Shown here: positions 7,379 through 14,968 of the stretch, piece by piece
How the letters are laid out: every line of letters starts with the position of its first letter
Position numbering within the stretch: position 1 is the first letter of the stretch
Origin: a virus
Virus record (IMG/VR): IMGVR_UViG_3300005288_000001
Coordinates: 1-64,000 of that record
Length of the DNA: 64,000 nucleotides
Strand: one strand, 5' to 3'
Notes under the pieces: generated by a model
Told to the model about the DNA's origin: nothing
Seen by the model: the letters and a program-made list of their open reading frames with translations, nothing else
Databases searched by the model: none
Translations under genes and position numbers: made by a program

Positions 7379-7644
7379 TTGGCGTCTCCCCAATGAATCT
7401 TACCGAGGTATTCCAGGACGGGCTTGATGTCCGACCAGTTCTGTTCCTGACACGAGCCAGCTTCATGTTCGTAGTTGACGAAGAGCGTCATAACGGTCAC
7501 GGCATGTTCGCCATACCATTCACGAAGTTCGGCAACCGCTTCGTTCCAGAGGACTTCTTTCTGACCCACGACACGGTCGTCTTCGGAAGCACCATCGTAC
7601 ATTGCGTCGTACAATTCTTCAAGGGTCCTGGCGATCTTGGTCAT
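7375..7644 (-). CDS. Tandem paralogue pair, member 1, 89 aa
   Basis: Paralogue of the following gene (see GEHAVTVMTLFVNYE). Start ATG at 7644 comes 1 nt after the TGA of the upstream gene with GGGAA ahead. Acidic, helical, no recognised domain. Confidence 0.8.
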   Translation of the reverse strand: MTKIARTLEELYDAMYDGASEDDRVVGQKEVLWNEAVAELREWYGEHAVTVMTLFVNYEHEAGSCQEQNWSDIKPVLEYLGKIHWGDAK

Positions 7645-7645
7645 A

Positions 7646-8023
7646 TCAGTTCCCGAAGAGTTGGAGGCCAAGGCGGAAGGCTTCGGCACCCTCGTTCCAG
7701 AGGAGCCGGTTGTTCAGACCGTGATAGTTGAAATCTTCGGCGTAGGGATTTTCCTTACCAGCACGAGCGTTCTGGTATCCATCGAGCCAAATCTTCTCGA
7801 TGTAATCCTGGGAGGGAAAGGCATCGACCCATTCACGCTTGGGGACCACGCGAACGCGGGAAACATCCCAGCCCTCGAACTTCGCGAATTGGATGGCACG
7901 CTGCTCGGCTTCGGTCCTCGTCAGCATCAGGGAACCATATTCGTTCCATTCATCCTTGAAGAGCCACTCGATCACGAAACCATCAGCCTCGTGGCGAGGA
8001 ACAATTATGTGGGAAGTTTTCAT
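7646..8023 (-). CDS. Hypothetical protein, 125 aa
   Basis: Not recognised. Start ATG with AAGGA 8 nt upstream. Trp/Tyr-rich, with a C-terminal LLWNEGAEAFRLG helix. Last 9 nt before it is the stop of the 49-aa gene, so it is the second gene of the operon from the promoter at 8235-8263. Confidence 0.75.
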   Translation of the reverse strand: MKTSHIIVPRHEADGFVIEWLFKDEWNEYGSLMLTRTEAEQRAIQFAKFEGWDVSRVRVVPKREWVDAFPSQDYIEKIWLDGYQNARAGKENPYAEDFNYHGLNNRLLWNEGAEAFRLGLQLFGN

Positions 8024-8032
8024 GTCCGTTCC

Positions 8033-8182
8033 TTAGATTTCGTAACGGGAGACGGGGAGCGGGCCACCATCGCGATACACGTTGTAATGCCAAACGAGAG
8101 CATCGGAGGCGTAGATCAACGCCTCGCTACGCGAAGCTTCCCAGACTTTTCCGGTGGAAGCATTTTGGATAAGAAATCTCAC
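8033..8182 (-). CDS. Hypothetical protein, 49 aa
   Basis: The frame extends upstream across the promoter -10, so the real start must be the GTG at 8182, which has AAAGG 8 nt before it and the CTACC-GTG context. Protein begins MRFLIQNAST. First gene of its operon. Not recognised. Confidence 0.7.
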   Translation of the reverse strand: MRFLIQNASTGKVWEASRSEALIYASDALVWHYNVYRDGGPLPVSRYEI

Positions 8183-8234
8183 GGTAGGACCTTTCTTTGT
8201 TACCGAGCCGCCCGAACGGCAAACCCGTAAAGTT

Positions 8235-8263
8235 ATTATACCCTTCATTTAAAATAAAGTAAA
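8235..8263 (-). promoter_or_regulatory. Class I promoter (TTTACT-N17-TATAAT)
   Basis: TATAAT at 8240-8235 and TTTACT at 8263-8258, spacer 17, minus strand; first gene downstream is the 49-aa frame. Confidence 0.85.
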
Positions 8264-8324
8264 GGCTTTTAGGTTTCGCTAACCGGCGCGGCCCGTAGGA
8301 ATTACGTTAGGCCGCTCAAACGGG

Positions 8325-8410
8325 CCTACAAGCGGTTCTTTTTAGCGGCTAAGGGTTAGGCCGCGCCGCGCGTTAGGGGCCTTCAATGACCCCAAATAAA
8401 TTCCATCAGT
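8325..8410. repeat. Conserved noncoding element, copy 2
   Basis: Second copy of the element at 2093-2180. 8325-8356 matches copy 1 at 31 of 32 positions; CAATGACC and TTCCATCAG follow. It lies between the 33-aa membrane peptide gene and the promoter at 8235-8263. Confidence 0.65.
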
Positions 8411-8507
8411 CAAAGATATCTTCAAGATGCGTGAAGATGTATGCTGACACCGCAGCAAGAATTACCACAAGTCCCACAATCCAGACGACGTAAAGCCAAT
8501 CGCCCAT
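8406..8507 (-). CDS. Single-span membrane peptide, 33 aa
   Basis: Encodes a 33-residue peptide, mostly one hydrophobic helix (VVWIVGLVVILAAVSAYIF) with an acidic tail. Its ATG overlaps the upstream stop (TAATG at 8505-8509), typical of coupled translation. Last gene of the operon that starts at 9715-9743. Confidence 0.65.
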   Translation of the reverse strand: MGDWLYVVWIVGLVVILAAVSAYIFTHLEDIFD

Positions 8508-8749
8508 TATGGAATTGCTTTCAGCTGTGCCTCAAGAATTCCCTTGAATGCCTTGATGTCCATTCCTTTTGGTGGAAACACAGTGACCGTCACGTACTCA
8601 TAGTTCGGTGCCTGATCGGCCAATTCCCTAATGCGATTGATGGCCTGAGTGTTCGTTTCGTGGACCTCGGGAAGCACATGATCGTCCCGGAAATTCACAT
8701 ACAACGCAGGCTTCTGCACCGCATCACGAACTGCTTTGAATAGACTCAT
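8507..8749 (-). CDS. Hypothetical protein, 80 aa
   Basis: Not recognised. Start ATG with GGAG 8 nt upstream, overlapping the end of the upstream gene by 26 nt. Contains YVTVTVFPPKGMD, a likely beta hairpin. Confidence 0.75.
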   Translation of the reverse strand: MSLFKAVRDAVQKPALYVNFRDDHVLPEVHETNTQAINRIRELADQAPNYEYVTVTVFPPKGMDIKAFKGILEAQLKAIP

Positions 8750-8957
8750 TGTTTGTCTCCATTAGAATACTCCTACGACCAAACATGTATGCCATCCGCA
8801 GAGACTTCATGTACTCTTTGGCAGCTTCACGTGTTGGCCACGACTGAGGAAATACACAAACGACGGTGTTATCGTTCGTCCTGTGAAGAGCGACGCCAAA
8901 CATTTCCTCGTTTGTAACGGTATGCCGACCAGGGATAATAACCAACTCGTGGCTCAT
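8724..8957 (-). CDS. Hypothetical protein, 77 aa
   Basis: Not recognised. Start ATG overlaps the stop of the 50-aa membrane protein (ATGA). Basic in the C-terminal half (MAYMFGRRSILMETN). Confidence 0.75.
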   Translation of the reverse strand: MSHELVIIPGRHTVTNEEMFGVALHRTNDNTVVCVFPQSWPTREAAKEYMKSLRMAYMFGRRSILMETNNESIQSSS

Positions 8958-9106
8958 CTGGACGGAAGCACCACTGTTATCACACAGAGCACCAGGATGA
9001 GGATCAGGGATGGTCGAAGCCAGGGTTCCTCATCCTTGTAGCATCGCCAAAAGTGCAGGGCCACAAGAATCACCAGGAGGGAGTAGACGGTCCACTTCAT
9101 ATTCAT
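8954..9106 (-). CDS. Two-span membrane protein, 50 aa
   Basis: Two hydrophobic helices (VYSLLVILVALHFW and LILILVLCVITVVL) joined by a short charged loop (RCYKDEEPW). Start and stop are both ATGA overlaps with neighbours. Small two-helix membrane proteins of phages include holin-like and superinfection proteins; nothing assigns this one. Confidence 0.7.
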   Translation of the reverse strand: MNMKWTVYSLLVILVALHFWRCYKDEEPWLRPSLILILVLCVITVVLPSR

Positions 9107-9372
9107 GTCCAATCAGGAATCACCCAATCATCGTAATGGGTAAGGGTGAGGAATTCGCCAGGATGATCGACGTCTTTCTTCATGTAGACGATGACCGACC
9201 TGTAGAGACCGTTGGGGAACAGTTCCTTGGATACACTGATGACCCTGAAGTCGTCAGGACCATACAAATATGCGGGGACGAAGGGAAGCAAGTATTTGGA
9301 CTTGATCTCATCTTCGTCAAACTCAACCGGAACAAGTATCGTTGTTTGTTCCGGCACTTTCTCGGTGGACAT
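9103..9372 (-). CDS. Hypothetical protein, 89 aa
   Basis: Not recognised. I use the ATG at 9372, which has AAGAGG 8 nt upstream, rather than the GTG 9 nt earlier. Overlaps the end of the upstream gene by 50 nt in another frame. Confidence 0.75.
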   Translation of the reverse strand: MSTEKVPEQTTILVPVEFDEDEIKSKYLLPFVPAYLYGPDDFRVISVSKELFPNGLYRSVIVYMKKDVDHPGEFLTLTHYDDWVIPDWT

Positions 9373-9685
9373 TGTCATCACCTCTTGCCGTCAAGATGTG
9401 GACCACTCTCAGGAATACTTCCTGAATGACCGGCGTGGTATAGCCGGTTCCTCCCGCCGCCGTTATCGTGTGCAGACCAGCAAAACCTTCCTTCGCCACG
9501 ATTTGAGCCTGGGTTTTGTTGAGTCCCGTCCCCAACAACTCATGTAGGAGCACTGACTCGTTTGACACCACACCATCCACCTTGGCGAAGTTGAGGCCAA
9601 CATCCGGCGGAACCACACCACGGATGTTGGTATGCCACCACACAACTTCATGTGGCGAGACGGAATCTTCAAATTTAATAGACAT
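9323..9685 (-). CDS. Hypothetical protein, 120 aa
   Basis: Not recognised. ATG with CGGAGAAGAA just upstream. First gene of the operon after the promoter at 9715-9743. Its last 16 codons overlap the next gene, so the C-terminus may be recent. Confidence 0.75.
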   Translation of the reverse strand: MSIKFEDSVSPHEVVWWHTNIRGVVPPDVGLNFAKVDGVVSNESVLLHELLGTGLNKTQAQIVAKEGFAGLHTITAAGGTGYTTPVIQEVFLRVVHILTARGDDNVHRESAGTNNDTCSG

Positions 9686-9714
9686 TTCTTCTCCGTGCCT
9701 TATTACGTTACTAA

Positions 9715-9743
9715 ATTTTACCGCGGAATTGATGTGATGTAAA
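9715..9743 (-). promoter_or_regulatory. Class I promoter (TTTACA-N17-TAAAAT)
   Basis: TAAAAT at 9720-9715 and TTTACA at 9743-9738, spacer 17, minus strand. Confidence 0.75.
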
Positions 9744-9745
9744 GC

Positions 9746-10039
9746 TCAATGCAAAGTCGGCTTATCGCCAGGAGCTGAAAGTTGCGTGAGATCAAACTCG
9801 GTGACGACTTGAAAGATCACCGGTCCATTCATCCCCACGCCAGCCTCGTAGAGGTGGGTGATGATCGTCACGAAGTCTTTCATTTCGTTCGTGAAGACCA
9901 TGCCTCGGCGGGTGCCGAGGATGCAGTTCTGTATGATGAGACGCATTTCCTGATGCGTCACTCCTTGTCTTTGCACGATCTCCATGGTCTGCCCCATGAG
10001 ATCGTCAAAGTCTTTTTGAAGTTCTTCCTTCTCGGTCAC
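9746..10039 (-). CDS. Hypothetical protein, 97 aa
   Basis: I place the start at the GTG at 10039 with AAAGGA 6 nt upstream; the frame continues upstream into the previous gene but without a start signal. Acidic N-terminal helix (TEKEELQKDFDDL), then a helical core. Second gene after the 229-aa gene. Confidence 0.7.
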   Translation of the reverse strand: MTEKEELQKDFDDLMGQTMEIVQRQGVTHQEMRLIIQNCILGTRRGMVFTNEMKDFVTIITHLYEAGVGMNGPVIFQVVTEFDLTQLSAPGDKPTLH

Positions 10040-10049
10040 AAGGTTCCTT

Positions 10050-10739
10050 TCATTCAAAAGTGTAGCCGTGGACGATGACCAGCAACTTGCCGAGCTCACC
10101 GATCCAAGGAGTGGAGCCGTCCGGCATGGGCATGGCGCCCTGATTCGACCGCAGTTCATTCCCAACCATCTCATGGAGCGACGGATCGAGCTTCTTGGCG
10201 AAGGCAATGCAGTCTTCCTGAGTCCCGATGAATGGAATCAAGGGACCGTGATCAGGATTTTCTGGGTCGTACATGTTCACCTCGGCGAACTTCACCCGCT
10301 TGTACAAGACTGATTCCTGGATGTGTTGGGTGTGCCAGAGATTCGTAGTGATCGGCATCACGTAAAACTCGCCGTCCTTGCCCCAAAACTTGACGACTTC
10401 GCCAACAGGGAACTGGAGGTGGTCCGGGATGTCGTGGACCTTGTTGAAGATGTTCCACGAATTGGTTTTGTCCACGAGACGATGCAGAGTCCCGAACGGG
10501 TCACCCTGCTCGACTAGGTCCATGTCGTCCTGGATTTTCAGGCTCAGGAGGGGATGTTCATCGTAGTTGACGAACTCGAAACGTTCCAACTCACGCCCGA
10601 TCTTTCCATTTTTGTGGTAGTCAAGCTCGAGGATATGGGAACCCATGCCGTTGAGGACGAGGGCTTGGCGCCAGTTGTCGGAACTTTCCTCATAGAGGCG
10701 GCCAATGTGTTCCAGAACTTGGTAAGCGGTAAGACTCAT
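10050..10739 (-). CDS. Hypothetical protein, 229 aa
   Basis: Not recognised. Soluble, mixed alpha/beta; ATG preceded by TAGGAG. First gene after the promoter at 10787-10814, whose leader forms a 7-bp GTCAGTA/TACTGAC hairpin. Contains PITTNLWHTQHIQESVLYK and a long acidic stretch; no catalytic motif visible. Confidence 0.75.
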   Translation of the reverse strand: MSLTAYQVLEHIGRLYEESSDNWRQALVLNGMGSHILELDYHKNGKIGRELERFEFVNYDEHPLLSLKIQDDMDLVEQGDPFGTLHRLVDKTNSWNIFNKVHDIPDHLQFPVGEVVKFWGKDGEFYVMPITTNLWHTQHIQESVLYKRVKFAEVNMYDPENPDHGPLIPFIGTQEDCIAFAKKLDPSLHEMVGNELRSNQGAMPMPDGSTPWIGELGKLLVIVHGYTFE

Positions 10740-10786
10740 TTTATTTACTCCTAAGATCGTCAGTAAACGCTACTGACTTACTTTAA

Positions 10787-10814
10787 ATTATACGCCCATT
10801 TTAAATAAAGTAAA
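10787..10814 (-). promoter_or_regulatory. Class I promoter overlapping a terminator
   Basis: TATAAT at 10792-10787 and TTTACT at 10814-10809, spacer 16. The -35 is the T-run of the terminator at 10809-10850. Confidence 0.85.
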
Positions 10815-10850
10815 GCCAATCGTACCTGTAGTTACCAGGATACGATTGGC
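10809..10850 (-). terminator. Rho-independent terminator
   Basis: Perfect 10-bp stem GCCAATCGTA/TACGATTGGC (10815-10824, 10841-10850) followed by TTTACTTTATTT on the minus strand, after the 60-aa gene. Confidence 0.9.
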
Positions 10851-10858
10851 CTCTAGGA

Positions 10859-11041
10859 TTAAAGAATCTGATCACAAAGACGTGTGATCTTCGTCTCGAC
10901 CACTCGGTCGAAGTTTTCCATCCAGTCCCCCAGGATAGGCTCGAGACTGTCCTCATCGTGTTCACCAAGAACTATCTTCTCAGCAATCACTTGTCCCTCC
11001 TTGTTCAGGAGTTCAAGTTTATGCCGCTTTCGCGTCCTCAT
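10859..11041 (-). CDS. Hypothetical protein, 60 aa
   Basis: Basic N-terminus (MRTRKRHKLELL) then acidic. Start ATG with AAGGAA upstream, overlapping the previous gene by 23 nt in another frame. Last gene of a long coupled operon running from 13969. Confidence 0.7.
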   Translation of the reverse strand: MRTRKRHKLELLNKEGQVIAEKIVLGEHDEDSLEPILGDWMENFDRVVETKITRLCDQIL

Positions 11042-11513
11042 CGAGGTATTCCTTTCGTTCGATGGCTTGTTGTTCTGACGTGAGCCAAGGATTGTCCTTG
11101 AGGTAGAAGGTGCCGTTCTTCTCCTGAACGAACTGGAGGTCAAAGTGATCAGGACGTTGTTTGGTTTCGCGAGCGTCGTACAGCTTGTCCCGAGCGAACT
11201 CTTCCCAGAACTGTCCAAGAAGATGGCTGACAGACGTCACACCTTTATTATGCTTCTTGACGGCACGAAGCAGGTCCTGGTGGTCATAGCGAAATTCCTT
11301 CATGTGATCGATCATGAAGTCGCGAGGGTCGCCATCAGGAAATGAATTGCCGATGGCTTCCTGGAACTTCTCCCAGATCAAGTCCAACGTGAGGCGAACA
11401 CGTTTTGGTTTGGCCAGGCTCGGCCGACCACGAGGAAGTTTCGGTGCGTCCTTGGCGGCTTCTTTCGCCTGCCTCACTGCCCATTCCGCTGCTGTATAGA
11501 TTTTGCCGGTCAT
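11019..11513 (-). CDS. Hypothetical protein, 164 aa
   Basis: Not recognised. Start ATG at 11513 is in an ATGA overlap and has AAGGA 7 nt upstream; an ATG two codons earlier is too close to that site. Contains a basic PRGRPSLAKPKRVR segment near residue 30 (AT-hook-like) followed by helices, so DNA contact is possible. Confidence 0.75.
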   Translation of the reverse strand: MTGKIYTAAEWAVRQAKEAAKDAPKLPRGRPSLAKPKRVRLTLDLIWEKFQEAIGNSFPDGDPRDFMIDHMKEFRYDHQDLLRAVKKHNKGVTSVSHLLGQFWEEFARDKLYDARETKQRPDHFDLQFVQEKNGTFYLKDNPWLTSEQQAIERKEYLDEDAKAA

Positions 11514-11731
11514 TGCCATTTCCTTCTGAAGTTATCGGTTCGCTTGTAGACTTTCTCGGACATGTCGTACTGGATATTCTTCGGACACAACTCGATGTAT
11601 TTCTGGATGTCATTGGACACCTGAACCATCGACAGTCCCCAATAATCCATCAGATGGGAACGATTGAAGTATCCAAACGTGCCCAGGATGAAGTCGATGA
11701 AGCGGAGGCGCTCCTCAAGATGTTTATTCAT
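11510..11731 (-). CDS. Stand-alone winged-helix protein resembling BrxR/CapW N-termini, 73 aa
   Basis: The segment FNRSHLMDYWGLSMVQVSND, followed by IQKYIELCPKNIQYD and EKVYKRT, closely follows the winged helix-turn-helix at the N-terminus of WYL-domain repressors such as BrxR and CapW. Here it is the whole protein: there is no WYL or C-terminal dimer domain. The stop overlaps the next gene by ATGA. Known family members repress BREX, CBASS and other defence operons and respond to infection. A phage-borne isolated wHTH could bind the same operators or form mixed complexes; that is inference. It may equally be an ordinary phage regulator. Confidence 0.65.
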   Translation of the reverse strand: MNKHLEERLRFIDFILGTFGYFNRSHLMDYWGLSMVQVSNDIQKYIELCPKNIQYDMSEKVYKRTDNFRRKWQ

Positions 11732-12140
11732 TTGGGTCCCTCAGGAGGACGTAACCATCCTCAGTCCAAAATCGGTCGTCGGGCTTGGTATCGACGATAA
11801 GCTGGTCGCCCCAGCGAGCCACCTTCTTCATGCGCGAATCATACCACGCTTCCCATGCAGCCAGGTGATCTACTGGGTCCACCAGATTCGTTCTACGCTG
11901 GGAGTGTTCAATCGTGGAACCATTGGCAAGTGCGTAGACTAGCTTTGGCTCAAAGTCCTGACGAACATAGTTGACGACCCAGGTGTCCGCCTCAACCACG
12001 ATGCGCAAGTGGCCATGCTTGTAGACATATTCCTTGACCACACCTTCATAGTAGGTGTCCGTCGCCGTGTGGAATTTGTACACACGGACACGAACGCCAA
12101 TCATGATTTGGACACCCCAGTGTTCCTTCTTCTTGGTCAT
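11724..12140 (-). CDS. Hypothetical protein, SH3-like paralogue 2, 138 aa
   Basis: N-terminal half (GVRVRVYKF....DTYYEGVVKEY) resembles the next upstream gene (GSKLRSYDF....DCFVEGILLKF), a pattern common in small phage proteins with a beta-barrel look. The C-terminal half is Trp-rich. ATGA overlap with the upstream gene. Confidence 0.75.
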   Translation of the reverse strand: MTKKKEHWGVQIMIGVRVRVYKFHTATDTYYEGVVKEYVYKHGHLRIVVEADTWVVNYVRQDFEPKLVYALANGSTIEHSQRRTNLVDPVDHLAAWEAWYDSRMKKVARWGDQLIVDTKPDDRFWTEDGYVLLRDPNE

Positions 12141-12397
12141 TCAACCAGTTCCACGAAGTTGCAAACTCCACCGAAACTCTTGGCAGTTCCATTGAGTGGA
12201 GGGAACACATGTTCGGTGATCTGTGGGTCGTCAGGAAGTTCTTTGTCCTCGAAGACAACACGGCTGACCACGATACAGTAACGGTCGCATCCTTCCACAT
12301 ATTGGAACTTCAGAAGGATGCCTTCGACGAAGCAGTCCTTCCTGCCCTCGAAATCATAGGAACGCAGTTTGCTGCCGATGGCCCAGTTCTTGCTCAT
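12137..12397 (-). CDS. Hypothetical protein, SH3-like paralogue 1, 86 aa
   Basis: Small beta-rich protein with a GSKLRSYDFEGRKDCFVEG segment, similar to the following gene. The start ATG lies in an ATGA overlap with the upstream stop. Function unknown. Confidence 0.75.
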   Translation of the reverse strand: MSKNWAIGSKLRSYDFEGRKDCFVEGILLKFQYVEGCDRYCIVVSRVVFEDKELPDDPQITEHVFPPLNGTAKSFGGVCNFVELVE

Positions 12398-12747
12398 GGC
12401 GATTCGTCTCCGAGGCTGGGGAAACTTGCGTTTCCGGGGATCACGAACCAATCGCAGTGAGGAGGGATGTACAGCTTATCCCAGTCTTCTTCAGTGATGG
12501 AGGTGTAACCATCGTTCTGCATGTCCCATTCATCGTCGGGATGGGCACGCGCCAGGTCCGCAACCTCGACGCTGCCGTCTTTGTTCTTCCAGCGAACCAC
12601 AATATAGCAGCGGTCGGAACGCATTTTGTGCGAGTCCAAATCCTCGAACGCGATCTCATGGCCATAGGAGTCCCAGTAGGTCTTGAGGTCCTCCAGGTGG
12701 CACATGGGGTTCTTGGGAGGGACGAGCATTTTCAATTTCTTTGGCAT
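12394..12747 (-). CDS. Hypothetical protein, 117 aa
   Basis: Not recognised. Start ATG has AGAAGGA upstream and follows the previous stop by 1 nt. Asp/Trp-rich (HPDDEWDMQNDGY). Confidence 0.75.
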   Translation of the reverse strand: MPKKLKMLVPPKNPMCHLEDLKTYWDSYGHEIAFEDLDSHKMRSDRCYIVVRWKNKDGSVEVADLARAHPDDEWDMQNDGYTSITEEDWDKLYIPPHCDWFVIPGNASFPSLGDESP

Positions 12748-12748
12748 A

Positions 12749-12973
12749 TCAATCCTTCTTGAAGGCAGACAGTGGATAGACTCTCGCATCACGCCACATC
12801 ATCGACATCTTGCCGTTAATGGCGATTCGTTTCTTGGCCGCAGTTTCCGTGAACAGCCTGGCTTCCTCAAGATTGGTTCCCATGAAGGATCCTTTCTCTC
12901 CCCTACAGTAAATCTTACCGTTCGGGAATCGAATCACGAATGATTCGACCGGAAGCCTGCTGATCTTGGCCAT
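12749..12973 (-). CDS. Hypothetical protein, 74 aa
   Basis: Basic protein; start ATG 1 nt after the upstream stop (TGA-A-ATG). No recognised motif. Confidence 0.75.
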   Translation of the reverse strand: MAKISRLPVESFVIRFPNGKIYCRGEKGSFMGTNLEEARLFTETAAKKRIAINGKMSMMWRDARVYPLSAFKKD

Positions 12974-12974
12974 T

Positions 12975-13322
12975 TCAAATCCCCATGATCTCGCCGAAAA
13001 CCTGCATTTCGGCACGGAAGGTAGCATCGTTAAACGATTCACCCATGTATTCGCCAGCCTCTTCGCAGGCTTCTTCCCACGCATCGTATCGTTCCTGCGT
13101 GAGGCAATCCTTCATCACCTCGAATCCGCCGTCCTGTTCCATCGTCCAGTAAGCATAGGAAAGTCGGCCCTTGCCGGTCTTCATTTCCGTAGCCTTGGCG
13201 ACGGTGTATTCGAACACCTTCTGGAACTCCTCGGGCGTCAATTCAAAATTGACAGTCCATTGCGCACGAGGAGGTGCCACGAATTCCTCGGGCAGGACGA
13301 TATCGGTTGCTTTGACAGACAT
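12975..13322 (-). CDS. Hypothetical protein, 115 aa
   Basis: Acidic protein with a helical C-terminus (YDAWEEACEEAGEYMGE). Start ATG shares a nucleotide with the upstream stop (TAATG) and has AAGGAGA upstream. Not recognised. Confidence 0.75.
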   Translation of the reverse strand: MSVKATDIVLPEEFVAPPRAQWTVNFELTPEEFQKVFEYTVAKATEMKTGKGRLSYAYWTMEQDGGFEVMKDCLTQERYDAWEEACEEAGEYMGESFNDATFRAEMQVFGEIMGI

Positions 13323-13618
13323 TACAGTTCTCCTTCCATGATATGGAGCTTTTCGTGACGAGTGTGACGGTCGTGGAAATATGACCAACTCGTCTGGATG
13401 ACGAGGACGCCGCTGGTGAGGGAAACAAAATCAGAGTCCCAGAGTTCGACAATGACTTCTGGGGAACCATACATTTGGTCCATCATCTCACCCATGAATC
13501 CGCAGTCCACGAAAGGATACGCAGTAATGCGTTCTTTCATTTCTTCGAGGGTGAGATCGTCCCGCTTGAGTTGGGTCCACTCGTTGCGAGTGGAAGTGCG
13601 GAAAATAAGTTTTGCCAT
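13322..13618 (-). CDS. Hypothetical protein, 98 aa
   Basis: Not recognised. Start ATG with AAGGAA 7 nt upstream. Mixed alpha/beta with a His-rich C-terminus (HDRHTRHEKLH). Confidence 0.75.
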   Translation of the reverse strand: MAKLIFRTSTRNEWTQLKRDDLTLEEMKERITAYPFVDCGFMGEMMDQMYGSPEVIVELWDSDFVSLTSGVLVIQTSWSYFHDRHTRHEKLHIMEGEL

Positions 13619-13627
13619 GACGATTCC

Positions 13628-13969
13628 TTAGACCGGACCGTCAAAGATCGCTTCGGCGTAGAGCCAGCGGCCATCGCCAAGGAGGAAGCAAACGGCATCC
13701 CCCATCCAGTAAGCACCGGGGAATTCCGGGACTTCTTCATTGACATCCAATCCCGTCACGAGGCCTCGCGATTCCATTTGTTCGGGATCGCAACGCAGGT
13801 CCAGTTCAACCCTCCACAGGAGGCCACCGCCGTCCAGGTCACGACAGGTTCTTGCGTCGAACCCGTTGTAGACAATGAAAGTGGGGAGGGGCAATTGATG
13901 TTTGTTGTAGTCGCGATACAACAAAGCCAAAACATCGGCCGAGTTTTGGGTTTCGAATTCCTTTTTCAC
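13628..13969 (-). CDS. Hypothetical protein, 113 aa
   Basis: First gene of the longest coupled operon of this region (13969 down to 10859). Starts at GTG with AAAGGA upstream, in the recurring CTACC context. Contains NGFDARTCRDLDGGGLLWRV; function unknown. Confidence 0.75.
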   Translation of the reverse strand: MKKEFETQNSADVLALLYRDYNKHQLPLPTFIVYNGFDARTCRDLDGGGLLWRVELDLRCDPEQMESRGLVTGLDVNEEVPEFPGAYWMGDAVCFLLGDGRWLYAEAIFDGPV

Positions 13970-14019
13970 GCGGTAGTCCTTTCAGTTAAATCCGGCCTAA
14001 ACAGTACCGAACTAACGTA

Positions 14020-14048
14020 ATTTTACCTTACGCGCGGGTAAAAGTAAA
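14020..14048 (-). promoter_or_regulatory. Class I promoter overlapping a terminator
   Basis: TAAAAT at 14025-14020 and TTTACT at 14048-14043, spacer 17; the -35 is in the T-run after AAAGCG/CGCTTT. Confidence 0.8.
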
Positions 14049-14068
14049 GCGGTATTTTAAATCGCTTT
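14043..14068 (-). terminator. Short rho-independent terminator
   Basis: AAAGCG/CGCTTT stem (14046-14051, 14063-14068) followed by ACTTTT on the minus strand, at the stop of the 119-aa gene. Confidence 0.65.
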
Positions 14069-14426
14069 AGGAATAATAGCCAGCGCGGAAGAGGTCGCCT
14101 TCGGGAGTCCTGCGCAGAACACTGATACAGATGTGGCGACCATCCACAATCTCCGCTGTCCATTCGCATCCGGTCAACCAGTTCTGACAGTTCTGGATGT
14201 CGCCAGTAATAGCAGTTATGTTTGCTTCCTTCAGCTTGGTCATTACTGCCTCGCGGAGCTCAGCCTGCTTTTCGTACAGGTTGATCTGATTGTCCTCGAG
14301 ACGCATCCATGTACGAAGGTGGCTGCTCTGCGTCTCTCGATCGGCAATCTTCCAACCAGCCGCGCGAAAACAATTCTCGAGCGACTTACGACGGTTGGTT
14401 GCGGAAGGAACGGACCGCTTCTTCAT
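14067..14426 (-). CDS. Hypothetical protein, 119 aa
   Basis: Not recognised. Basic N-terminus, then a helical segment. ATGA overlap with the upstream gene, second of two in its operon. Confidence 0.75.
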   Translation of the reverse strand: MKKRSVPSATNRRKSLENCFRAAGWKIADRETQSSHLRTWMRLEDNQINLYEKQAELREAVMTKLKEANITAITGDIQNCQNWLTGCEWTAEIVDGRHICISVLRRTPEGDLFRAGYYS

Positions 14427-14845
14427 GCGAGCCCCATAATTTCCCGACGCATGTTCTCGACATGCTTCCGGTAGATTCTTTCGGCGATGAAGACGTACTC
14501 GAAGGTCGTTGCCGGGCCACCGCTCCCGTCATAATACTTCCCGACGACCGCGATGGAATCCTTACCAACGTGGAAGCCGATCGGCAGGTGTCCAACTCCA
14601 CTGGACATCCATTCGTTGGCGACGATCCCGTCAGCGCTGCATCCGATGTAGACCCAAGCTTCCAGAGCTTTGGAGCGATCCTCGAAACTCTTGGGGAGGA
14701 GTTCTTGAAACGCCGGGAGCTTGTCCAGCAGTTCCATTTCTTGCCACATCGCGAGGCACTCTTCGGCGTACTCGATGCCTCCGAAGTCGGACGTCTCGGC
14801 GATGATACGTTCCAGTTGCTGGAAGTAGATGAAAGATTGGCCCAC
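14423..14845 (-). CDS. Hypothetical protein, 140 aa
   Basis: GTG start with AAAGGA in the CTACC-GTG context. Helical N-terminus rich in Glu, Gly-rich middle (VGKYYDGSGGPATTF). First gene after the promoter at 14893-14921. Not recognised. Confidence 0.75.
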   Translation of the reverse strand: MGQSFIYFQQLERIIAETSDFGGIEYAEECLAMWQEMELLDKLPAFQELLPKSFEDRSKALEAWVYIGCSADGIVANEWMSSGVGHLPIGFHVGKDSIAVVGKYYDGSGGPATTFEYVFIAERIYRKHVENMRREIMGLA

Positions 14846-14892
14846 GGTAGTTCCTTTATAATCGCCCGGTAAAAGCTACCGAACTTAATTAA

Positions 14893-14921
14893 ATTATAGC
14901 GCGGATTTGAATAAAAGTAAA
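14893..14921 (-). promoter_or_regulatory. Class I promoter overlapping a terminator
   Basis: TATAAT at 14898-14893, TTTACT at 14921-14916, spacer 17; the upstream 32 bp (14913-14944) duplicate 489-520. Confidence 0.85.
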
Positions 14922-14944
14922 GCCCCTAGGATTAGTAGGGGCTT
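14916..14944 (-). terminator. Rho-independent terminator (duplicate of 492-520)
   Basis: Same 9-bp AAGCCCCTA/TAGGGGCTT hairpin and T-run as at 492-520. Confidence 0.85.
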
Positions 14945-14968
14945 TCAGTTTTCCTTCGGTGGTCGGCG

